Positions 29,701-39,859 of a stretch of DNA of 64,000 nt are shown piece by piece. This DNA comes from Onchocerca volvulus (taxonomy: Eukaryota; Nematoda; Chromadorea; Rhabditida; Onchocercidae). Under the pieces are notes generated by a model. It was given only the letters and a program-made list of their open reading frames with translations, ran no database searches and was not told the origin of the DNA. The DNA is taken from contig HG738138.1 of the NCBI GenBank assembly GCA_000499405.2, forward strand, positions 5,826,888 to 5,890,887, read 5' to 3'. Position numbers and translations under genes: made by a program. Position 1 is the stretch's first letter. Every line of letters starts with the position of its first letter.

Positions 29701-31259
29701 TTTTTTTGCAACTTTCCTTACTTTCTTATTCGTAGTAATAACCAACATTATCTTGTATTTTAATTAAGCTGAAAAATATAAAGTATTAAAAAAAAATTGT
29801 GAAGATAAAAAGGAATGAAAACCTACGGACTTTGGTAGATAGGATTGTCTTGATTACGCTTAAAAATCAGAATATACGGTAAATGTGTGATAGTAAATGA
29901 TCGAATGATCGGCGAAGGAACAATAATTCTTCTGGTTAGCACTGTCTTTCGAAGTGGAAACATATCAAGCAAGAATTCTGCACCAACACTATCAAATTGC
30001 TCGAATAGAAAGACGAGAAATTCATGCGAATCATTCATTTTATTCCAGAAATTCCTCATTGCCATTGCACTGAAAATTGAGCAAAATTGTCGGGCATTTG
30101 TGAGTTTAATTCTCAAAGAAATTGATTCACTTAACCACCCGTCGATATTGCGAACTTCATTTAGGAATTCTGCTTTTGATGAGAAGTTACATCAGTATTT
30201 TGAGATGGTCTTAACAATCGAAATTTATAATTTTTGAGTAAAAATATGCTTATTAATTTATCAATAAAATCTTCTGATGCCCAAAATAACCTGTCAGCTG
30301 TCAAGAAGGTGAAGTCTGGCCAATCTGCATAGCGAAACTGATTGTACTCATTTCGTAAAACTTGCGTTAGTTGATTTCTCATATGCGATAAAGAATGTTT
30401 TGGTTCCAGTTTGATTGCGTCGGCACGGCTTCGAGCATATCGAGGATAGTACTGGAATCGCGATATATCTTGGATTCAAATATTTTTATTATAATAAATC
30501 TATCATTTGTTCAATAGATGTACACTTTTTGGTTTTTTTTAGTTTATTTTCCAGCAAAAATGAAGTTAATATTTTAAAAAAAATAAAGAGTTATTGAACT
30601 AAATGAAGTCCGAATTATTTATAGACTCCGAAAATCTTCAATTTTAGACTCAACATGATTATTGTCTTTTTCAATTGAATTCTTTCAGAAAAGTTGTTGA
30701 TTGTAACTAACCAGAATCATGGGATATCCGATAATTTGTTCATCGCTACATATCTTCCGGTTGACAACATCAGCGCAGTTAATTGCAGCCACTGTGACAA
30801 CGTTTTCCCATGAACGTATCGAGGTTGCAAATTCCAAATAAAACGGAGTGAAGGCACGACAATGTCCACACCTTCACTTAATAGCATAAATTCTTCAAGA
30901 AGTTACAACTCTCACATTTCATCTCATTCATAGGCAAATGATATTTCTCTGAAGAAGTATTTTTGCAAAATAAATCTAAACATTCTTGCAAAAGCAAAAA
31001 TCAATGGCTTATTTGCAGTGCTAGATTCAAAATGGAATTTATTGAAGAGTTACCAATCAGCGTAAAATTCAACCACAAAAGCATGATCTTGCATGAATAT
31101 CGTATCGTGAAAGGTAGCAGCATCAAGTTGCATGATCGGATCATAGCCTGGTTGATAGAGGGTCGGGTTGTTACCCATCGGTATATAATTCATATTCGAG
31201 ACATAACCAATCGTTTTCTCACATGCGAACAGTGCCAGTAGTATTATCAATGAAAACAT
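26794..31259 (-). CDS. Quiescin sulfhydryl oxidase (QSOX), secretory
   Basis: QSOX makes disulfides in secreted proteins, passing electrons from thiols through a thioredoxin domain and an Erv/FAD domain to oxygen. The start at 31259 gives a signal peptide (MFSLIILLALFACEKTIGYV). Exons include 31259-31054, 30871-30712, 30451-30291, 30069-29827, about 29414-29281, 28815-28673, 27821-27700, 27660-27300 and 27060-26794, about 570 residues. The thioredoxin active site CGHC (about residues 70-73) spans the first junction in VVEFYADW/CGHCRAFTPFY. A second thioredoxin-like domain lacks CxxC (NFWNKMNDSHEFLVFLFEQF). A helical linker follows, then Erv: NASWEHCKG, YTCGLWTTFHAMTV, the redox pair in GCLDCRRHF, WRAHNIVNARLHGD, and CSTCHSDG. 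It ends SQLSQPF with no C-terminal membrane anchor, unlike the long vertebrate form, so it is likely secreted. One junction (about 27640 to 27575) needs a weak GTCGAA donor to keep frame. Confidence 0.95.
29516..29539. repeat. Poly(A) tract, 24 A
   Basis: Uninterrupted run of 24 A on the plus strand. It lies upstream of the 29.4-29.28 kb exon, in a QSOX intron. Confidence 0.95.
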
Positions 31260-31384
31260 ACTTCCGGAAAATCTATAATAAATGAAAGAAATACTTTACT
31301 TTTATTTACTAATTGATGTAGTAAATGATGAGATCAAGAAATTAGGCAAATGATAGGATAAGGAAATGATGCGATCAAATTGGG

Positions 31385-31531
31385 TCATCCAAACATCGAT
31401 GGCAAAATGAATATCAGCTGCACAGCAATCACTCTCACAAAACAAATCTCGTAGCGATTCACAGTAAACAAAGCTACTTCATCCTGGTACTGTTCATCCA
31501 TCCCTTTGATCACCACTAAATCGTCTTCCAT
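31385..31531 (-). CDS. Possible small ORF or upstream exon ahead of QSOX
   Basis: A 48-codon ATG frame beginning MEDDLVVIKGMDEQYQDEVA, ending 125 bases before the QSOX start. Its composition looks more protein-like than neighbouring frames. A GTGAGA donor-like site occurs inside it after EICF, but joining it to the acceptor 13 bases before the QSOX ATG does not keep the QSOX frame. It may be an upstream ORF, a separate micropeptide, an alternative first exon, or chance. No homology is recognised. Confidence 0.2.
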   Translation of the reverse strand: MEDDLVVIKGMDEQYQDEVALFTVNRYEICFVRVIAVQLIFILPSMFG

Positions 31532-32814
31532 ATCCCCTACAACTAAAAAAAAATTCCTCTACTTCACTTTTCACTAGAGAAACAAAAAAAAAAAAAAGAA
31601 AAAAGATCCCTCTAATAGACCAAGCTTTTTCACATAACGTAAGTGCAAATAATGAAGTGGAAAATACTATTATCCTAAAAACTTCATGACAATAATTTCT
31701 AGAAATATTTAAAAAAGAGAAAAAAAATGAAATTGTGAAATTAGATGATAATTTCCTCTCAAAGACAAATGCACAACCTGTTTTGAAGGAAAAAGAAAAA
31801 AAAAAAAGGAAAAAAGGTACAACAGACAATTCTGAACAGACAGTAAAACTTGAATTTATGACATATTGCAAGTGTAATGTTCAGACTTATTCTTAATATA
31901 TTATGTTACATTATGGTAAAAATTGTTAATTTGATTACATATTAAATGCGATATATTTAATTAAAAATTGTTACGCGCATCAAATTTGGACACATTATTG
32001 CGACACTGCTAGTGGTTTCAATCGCAAGATGCTGCCAAATACTCACTAGCTGAGGTAAGGTAATCCAGAAAACTAATCGGAAATAGATTTGATAATGAAT
32101 GCTATGGACCCCTCCAGAAGCTTGATACCGAATCAGATGCCTTATCAAATTCATAACTATCGAAAGATGCATTTCATCAAACGATTGACTTATCATGGAT
32201 CATTGTTTGTTTTGAATTAATTAAACGCAAGAGAGCAAGAAAGGTCAAATTTTTCAGTGTTTCGTAAAATTTGTTTTCAAAAATTAGTTAATTTGTTCGT
32301 TTTCAATTAACGAAAATAAAAGGAAAAGAGCTTTGTTAAATGATGAATAATTTGTCTTTAAAATTTTATAATGTTGTTTCAACTCTTTGAACAAAAATTA
32401 TCGTTCTTAAACAGAAATACAAAATATAATTACGACATATGCTAACTAAATAAACTGAATTTTAGATTAGCAAAAGTAGTCGTGAGATGATATTTTACTT
32501 CAAATTTAATCTATAGAAACCTGAATAGGAGAGAAAAAAACTGATGATACTTATTGAAGAAATTCTTGACTTGAAAACATATCTGCAGATGTTATTCAGT
32601 AATGGAATAAAGTTATTGTTTAAATGGATCAGGTGGAATAAAATTAGTCCAGCTGAATCAACATTTGTACGGTGCTGATAACTTCACCGACGAATACAAG
32701 TCCAAACTTTGTAGGATAATTATTAAGAATCTGAATAGAAAATACAGCAAATTTGATGATTAAAAATGGATGTATGTTTTTCATAAATTCAAAAATATTG
32801 TTAAAAATTAAACT

Positions 32815-33297
32815 TTATAAAACAATTAGAAAAAATAGCAGCATTTTTAATGTTATTGGAAATATTTCAATAATACATTTGGAGTGAGACGTCATGAGGT
32901 CTCTTCTGTTCATCAAGTTGTTGTTAGCGAGTAATTGACGTAACTTTTTTTTTTTTTTTAAGTTGTTTGAAGATATCAGCTGTGAGGATAACCTTTTGTT
33001 AGTTGTGTCATATGATGTATTGATGTTGAAAAAACGTTGGAAAACATTCGAATGTATTCTAAGGTATGATGTGAGTGGAACGAAGATCGTTTCTTTTCCG
33101 CACAAAAGATCAACGAACAAAGCCATATGCTCTCGAATTATTTCTCGCTGAAAGTTTTCTTTTTGTTTTCTATTTTGTCTTTTCTTTTTCTTTTTAAGCC
33201 AATTAAAATACGACGAAAAAAAAACAAACAAAAGAAAAAAGAAGAAAAGGAAATAATTGATAAATTGAAGAAATGATTCAACAATTATTTCTGTCAT
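32815..33297 (-). CDS. Hypothetical 160-codon ORF with N-terminal hydrophobic segment
   Basis: This is the longest single uninterrupted ATG frame in the window. It starts MTEIIVESFLQFINYF with a Phe/Leu-rich hydrophobic stretch, then a Lys-rich run, then a more mixed region (EHMALFVDLLCGKETIFVP). The hydrophobic and Lys-rich parts come from A-rich simple sequence, which favours a long frame by chance. There is no known domain, and splice or poly(A) signals were not clear. It lies in a gene-poor region. Confidence 0.2.
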   Translation of the reverse strand: MTEIIVESFLQFINYFLFFFFLLFVFFSSYFNWLKKKKKRQNRKQKENFQREIIREHMALFVDLLCGKETIFVPLTSYLRIHSNVFQRFFNINTSYDTTNKRLSSQLISSNNLKKKKKLRQLLANNNLMNRRDLMTSHSKCIIEIFPITLKMLLFFLIVL

Positions 33298-36183
33298 TTA
33301 ACACCGTTATTTCTTAAAGTATAATAAAATAGAAATTAGCAAGAGCAAGTATTTGGCTAATCGTTCAGTAGATCAAAGTATTATCGTTGTTTTTTTAAAC
33401 ATTACGAAAATTTACCAGTGTTGCTATCAATAGAATCATGATAGATTAAATGAAAAGTGATTTCTGGAGTAATAAAGATGTTCTTATCCATGCCACTTTA
33501 TTTACCGCCAAAATATTTCAATCCGATAAATAAAGCTCATCCACAATTGTTTTTATATTTCAACTCTGTGCATATTGCTACATTCAAGAAATCTTAAAGA
33601 AAATTAAGTAAGCCAAGAATCAGAATTCGATTCCGTGTCTTAGGACTAGCTTCACATTACCAAAAATGAGGGATTTATAAAAATTTCTGATTATTAAAGA
33701 GAAGACAGTGAGGAATATAAGGTAAGAATGTATCAAATTCAGGAATTCTCCATTCAGTACAAACTTTCATAGCTTATATTCATTTTGTGTCCAATGAATG
33801 TAAATGCTTCTTTTTTTTTTTTTTTTTTTACATTTTACAAGGAAGATTAAAATCAAAATTGTTTCGTGATGAATAAACTTCAATCTAGAACTCTTGTTGC
33901 GTTCAGAGTTTTTCAATCTTCACCGAGATTATCTCAAAACATTCAGATAATACTATATTTCAAAAATGTGGACCCTTCAACAAATTGCTATTAGAAATCT
34001 ACTCGCTCTAAACTGCTTTTTGCCTGTTCCAATCAGCAATACCAATCACGTACTTTTCTATAATTTTTTTTTTTTTTTCTTTGGATCTATCAGATAATCA
34101 TCGCTATTTTCACGAATATCTCTTAGAATTATGCGATACATTTGACCTTGGCTATATAAATAGCAATACAGATTTGATATAATGTGATCAAAATTTTTAT
34201 TAAAAAATTTTCCGAATAAGTTTCGAAATCACCGTAAAAAGTGAAAAAAGTGAAGAGTTGATACTATTATTGCATTATCGATAATATGGAGATTGGCTTA
34301 TCAACGATGCAAATCAATTGAAATGAAATTCAAAACGAGCGGAAGCATAAAAAAATCGCTTATTTCGAAGTAAACTTTCTTAGCTACCTGCAAAAGATAA
34401 GATTATTTGACTGCCTATTTAAAAGAAAATCTACCGTTAAATAGAAATGAAGTTCGATTACATTTTGCAACAAATCTGTGTCGGAAAGGTATGCTTGATG
34501 AAACGGTCGGCGGAGAAGACAAAAAGAGAAAGTAAAGAAATAAATTGAGGACAATTCACAACCAGTGATTCATTAGTAATTTATTAAGCTAAATGACTGT
34601 CGCATACAGAATATTCCATTTCATTAATTGACATTCATTTCAGATATTTTTGTACTCTTTCCGTACTAATTTCTTTCGCTTGGTATTTAAAATAAATTTG
34701 AAATGACATTTGTTAAGAAATCAAAATATGAGCTCTGTGAACTCTTATGCAGAAAATTTCTCTTATTTATTTACTCTTTGCTGTGGTATTTTATAATTAA
34801 TTAAATTTGTTTTAAACTTTAACAGTCGTGAAACTGATCTTAACAGAAAATTTTATTTGTCTAAATCAATTTGTAAGAAAAGGAATAAAGATTCATTTTG
34901 CCATATTTTACAAATCAATGTAGTATGAAAGATTCATAATGTTCTGCAAACTTGAATTGGCAAGAAAGCTGAATAATTGCCAATCTAAATACCTTATTTT
35001 ATATAATTTATGTGATTGCAGTATAATGAACTTTACCGGGAAAATTAAGTTCGCTTCATTAATCCTCATCGGCAATTTCAAAAAGTAAAAAGCGATGAAA
35101 CAAAGGGATAATCTATATATTTCAGGAAAAATACTGAGTGCATCGCACCAATGATCCGAACAATCTTGATGGAATTAAGAGGATACTAAATTCAAGAATT
35201 ATCTTCGCAAAGTGAATTTTATTTGTTATATGTCACATGAAAGAACCGGTTTGTGAAGAACTTGTCAAATGAAACAGAAAGTCTGGCAACAAGTACAATA
35301 TCATCCAATTGTTGATATATTATGTTAAGCATTAGATTTTCAAAGGGAAATACCAACTTCATAAAATCGCATCTTTAAAGATGATCATGATCTGAATATG
35401 ACATAAATTTGCACATTGAAACGTTGCTCGTTAATCTACATGAATTTTTCCAGTCTCTCTTCGACAATTTCACTTTCTTATAATATTGCTTAAAAATAAT
35501 TGGTTTGTTTTCTTTTCTGAAAATGATCTTTGAGAATCACGAAGACGACTATTCACGAGTCCTTATTATATAGATTTAAGATTGCCACTGCAAATTAATG
35601 GTTGAAATTTTGGGATTGGATGAATTAAGCAATTGGCTATTTCACATTGGATTTCGAAATGGCTAATACCTTGAAAATCATCAGTACTTTTAGGGATATA
35701 AATTCATTTATTTTGTTTCAGAAACAACATGGTCTTTTCAACATTTTGCAAAATCTATGATTCGAACGCAAAATTAGTTTAGAGAGTAATTGTCTAAATT
35801 ACTGGGTTGGACATGGTGATAATGAGTGAAGTCCTCATTTTTCAAGTGTACCGCGTTGTTTAGTGTAGAGAATAGACTCGGATACTCTTCAGTGTTTGCT
35901 AATCAAAATATAAATAAAAGTAGGAAGAAGGACATGCTGGAATAGTTAAATTTTAACATAAAAAATTTGATTGATCTGACTAATCTGTATGCATTTGAGT
36001 GTTCGATCACCGCAGCAACTCCTTTCTCTGTACCTTTGCAACCGGAAAAACCCTTTTTTTTTAATTACTGTCTCGCAAAAAATGACCCGGACATCCGGGA
36101 TGCAATTAATAATTTAAAAAGTGCCAAGAAACATTTTCAAATTTTATTTTTCTTGCGGTGCATTTCAAAACGCAAAATCACCA

Positions 36184-36224
36184 GAAAAGGTGCAAAACAA
36201 GGTTTACTGCCTTTGCACCTTTTC
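36184..36224. repeat. Perfect 13-base inverted repeat with 15-base loop
   Basis: gaaaaggtgcaaa at 36184-36196 is exactly complementary to tttgcaccttttc at 36212-36224. It can form a hairpin in DNA or RNA. No flanking terminal inverted repeats or target-site duplication was noticed. Confidence 0.85.
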
Positions 36225-37299
36225 CGCAACAGCACTATTTTAGGAGAAATCCACCATTAACTTACAATATTTCTGATTCTATCATCTGGTCTTCTCTAAG
36301 TTTTCGATCTCTGATCGTGTCTTTGAAGATTTTTGATCCATCTACTGGATTTTACGAAGATTCGATGATGTTGATGAAAACTGTGTCATTTAGTTCTTGT
36401 CTATACATGGAATGTGACGTTGATATCGAGTCTATTCCCACATCCATACCGTTCAGAAACCGATTCCTTCTATTTCAGAATACTTCATGTAATTGCACAT
36501 GTATACACACTCACGTACACACACATAAACAAACTTCGAAAAGACGTGAGCACTCTGCAAGTCATACAGTGTTGGAAGGATAACGAGTAGGTCACGCAAG
36601 AGTGAAAAATAATCTTTCATTGAAAAAAAAAAAAAAACATCTACAATGGAAAAAGTAAACGTGAAATTGGCACAAATCAAATGAAAACTCGACGGTGAAC
36701 GTCGAATTCGTAATGAAAGACAGGAATTGAATTGGAAATCGATTGATATGCGCCGCGATTGTTCAGAATTTCGACACTTTTGCATACAGTCACTAAAAAA
36801 AAAAAACATGAAAATGTTGCTGGGTAAGTATGCAATGTTGAATCATGACAGTAATATTTACTTGATCACAATTTCTGCACAGAATAGGAAAGATACCGCG
36901 GTGCAGAGGTAGAAATTAACGAGGACTTGCAGAATCGAAGGATTTGGATTTGCCGACAGCACCAACAAGGAGTAGGAAGTATAGCTCTCGTATAATCCTT
37001 GTAAAGGTATGACTAGGAAGATTCAGTTGAAGTCAAGAAAACGGTTCAAGTTTCTGAGTAGATTAAGGTGCTACTTAGATGATGATTCTGACAAAGATAT
37101 TTGACATCATCGATTTTGGGGTCAAAACGACAGCTGCAATCACAAATTCTTCATTCGCCTTATATCTGGATGAGCATGACGGAGCTATAAAGGAATGTGA
37201 ATCTCAAGAGATACAGGAACAGGTCGTTTTTCCTGCATCAGACAATCATCGACAAGAGATGAATGAGTCTTTACGATTAAAATATGCTTGAAGCCAGGA

Positions 37300-38530
37300 C
37301 TAGCAGTGCTTTGTGATCACTTCTATTAGAGCGATCTGAAAAGGACCAGCATTAGTTTCGATCGAATTCTGTCTCGCCAGTGGAAGGATAACATATGTCT
37401 GAGAGAATCTGCTGAATTTCAGCTTTAACTGTTGAAATGATTAGGAATTGAGAGTGGGATTGGCCAAGTTTAGAAGTACTGTAGACATCAACGTGAAATC
37501 AGTTAATAGCATAGAAGAGAACACTTTTCTTTTTGCAAGCAATTTCGATCATCGATTTTTCGATCATTTCGACCAAGAATGGGGTACATAAAATACACTG
37601 TCTTTTCATTGGATCTAAAGATAATAAGAAATGACCACTTCGATACCATAAGCGTCGGTAATTTGCAGGATGTAGTTCGCATTGCATGAACTAAAGATAG
37701 AATTACAGAATAGTTTGAATTTTGCATTAGAAATCGACTACATCGGCTGATGACGTCACTCTAGTATTTTACTGCAGAGACAGCAAATTGATATTTTCTT
37801 AAATATAGAAGCCAAAGTTCGAGAACGGAAGTCGTGAAATCCATTATTTGCTGAAAATTTTCAAGTGTTGACTTCACTCAAAGCATTCCGATGCGTAAAC
37901 ATAAGTGTCAACAATAGCAATTCCCTGATTGATATGAAAAGTTCTGTTTGAAGACAAACATCAGAAAAATAAATATTGATAGAAAAATGCCATTCAGAAA
38001 CAGAAATTTCAAGAGCTATATTACCGCTAACAGAGAAATCCTTCAATTCGGATCGATCCGTTACGTTTCTTTAGTACAACAATTGAAGCTATCCATGGAG
38101 AAATCACAAAGTTGCTTTAAAACTCTTGCAACAATCAAGCTTATTGCCTCAAATGCGGATGAACTTCTTCGCATTACAAGCGTTCGGAATATGGACGCAT
38201 GGTATATTTAGTGAAAGTTCTCCTGGAATCCGTAAAATGTTAAGCTGAGAAGGCCTAGTCTCACGATTTATTGTAATAAAGGGAGGGACTGAAATGGATA
38301 CATTGTGTGCATTCAATCACGGAATTTGAACCGCTAAGTGCATTTAAATTTACCTTGTAAGTAAGTGGACAGGATCGTCAGTGAAAATGAGCATTCTGGA
38401 AAACATTCTGAGGAACCAATTCGCTTCTGAGCTAACAAAGATGTAATTTTAAGACCTGAACCCTTATCAATATGAAGCTTAATTGAGTGATCGCTGATGA
38501 AGAAGATTAGGAAAGCTTGCCGTATCATTT
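37300..38530 (-). mobile_element. Decayed Ty3/gypsy LTR-retrotransposon relic (pol fragments)
   Basis: Reading the minus strand, pol-like fragments appear in the expected order. About 38500-38345 resembles a retropepsin: IKLHIDKGSGLKITSLLAQK followed by RIGSSECF, and later YLQGKFKCT; the catalytic D-T/S-G reads DKG. About 38120-38052 matches the start of a gypsy reverse transcriptase: FVISPWIASIVVLKKRNGSI, then RI, where SPW..P/SIVVV.KK.G.IRI is the family signature. About 37690-37380 is weakly integrase-like, with a segment DVYSTSKLGQSHS and then STVKAEIQQILSDI resembling the core DAYSKW...T region. Stops and frameshifts interrupt all parts. The catalytic YxDD region and RNase H were not found, and the spacing between RT and integrase is far too short, so an internal deletion is likely. 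LTRs were not found. It cannot be functional. The neighbouring GC content is higher than the local background. Confidence 0.55.
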
Positions 38531-39859
38531 AAATTTGCATGTACCGGTAAGTTTTCGGAGTACCGATGAAGAAGAAAGTTCACTGAAGTGGAGAAGAAAA
38601 ATTCCATTTCGTTTTCTGTTTCACACAAAACGAAGATACAGTTCTGAGCCTATGTATCTGTCATTATGCTGATTTGAGGATTTGAATTTAGAAATTTCTG
38701 AAGCAGAATGACTGCATATGTAAGAGCATATTTATGTGGGTGAAGAGACTATAAAAAAATACGAATTTATTGGGCATAACTCTGCGCAAACTTATATATA
38801 CATCAGAAAAAGCATGTAACATCATGAATAGATCATTCAAAAAGCATTTGTTGCAATTCTTCAACAAAAAATCAATCGAATGTGACACGTGAAAAGTTTT
38901 CAAAACAGCTGCAATAAATAACATCTGAAAATTAATTTTTTTTTTTCAAACTGAAAATTGATTAAAATTAAACATCACAGAAGTGACGTGCCAATCAAAA
39001 AAACAGTATGGCTATAAGCATTTTTGGTAACCTGATTCATAAAAAGTACAGATCACGCATAACTGGCATGAATTTCCAAATCGACTCAACGTGAACTCCC
39101 ACTTAATAACGGAAATCAACCGCTGCGTGAAACATTCCAGAAATTTGTAAGAAGTCACGAAGAACATATCTGGCTAATAGATAAATTACCGAATGCCTCT
39201 CATCTAGAACCAATTTAATCAAGCTAAACAAACGTGACCTCGAGTATTCCGAACAGCAAACGTCTCTATTCAAACTATCCTGTCATCTGGTTCGGTATTT
39301 AGCGGTCGGCCATGATTTTTAATTTAAGTGAAAAACATTTACATAGCTGGGAAGAAGTGGGGGAACAGTGTTCTGTTGTGTTTTATTAGTCCAGATATTG
39401 TCTTTCATAGTTTAGATATGTTTATTTTTGTTATATTATCTTATATTGTATAATTTATGAGTTTGATGGTTTGGAGGTACGTGTAATAATCAATTCATAA
39501 TTTTTCGCAACGTCAAGAATTCAACACGGCGTAGCAACGCATAGAATTTGCGATATCTCTTCGTTTATGTTTGACTGAGAGACGCCGCATTCTGGATGGT
39601 CGGACAATCTTGGCAGTTCAAATGAGAATCTTGAATTTAGTTTTCAGGAGTTAAGGATTCACGGAATTTGTCATTTTCTGGCATGATAAGGATTGTGAAA
39701 GAAATTTAACAGCAGACTTGTGGATGGATTGAATTGTTTCGGAAAAAACGAAGTTAAAAGGTAAGTCTCACAATTTATGCTACCGCAAATTATCGATAGA
39801 ATAAAATCTTCATATTTCAGGTAACTTTTTTGTATGGTGCAAAGCACCAAGAAAAAGAA
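38531..39859. promoter_or_regulatory. BTAF1 5' flank and leader intron
   Basis: No coding exon is supported here. A GTAAGT donor at 39761 and a CATATTTCAG acceptor ending at 39820 define a probable 60-base leader intron. The upstream frame is closed by a stop in the phase needed to continue into BTAF1, so translation should start after it. The acceptor could instead take a spliced leader. Upstream sequence to 38.5 kb shows no recognisable gene. Confidence 0.5.

Larger units (their letters stand above)
31260..37299. other. Gene-poor interval upstream of QSOX
   Basis: This holds the QSOX 5' flank and several short open frames of doubtful status, treated separately (31385-31531 and 32815-33297, both minus). 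It contains A/T homopolymer runs near 31581, 33811 and 34061 and an inverted repeat at 36184-36224. No exon series, RNA gene or conserved protein was recognised. Confidence 0.5.

Noticed and set aside
38325..38345. Inverted tRNA B-box-like GGTTCAAATTCC on the minus strand.
   Set aside because: Flanking bases cannot form the T-stem, and no anticodon or acceptor arms were found.
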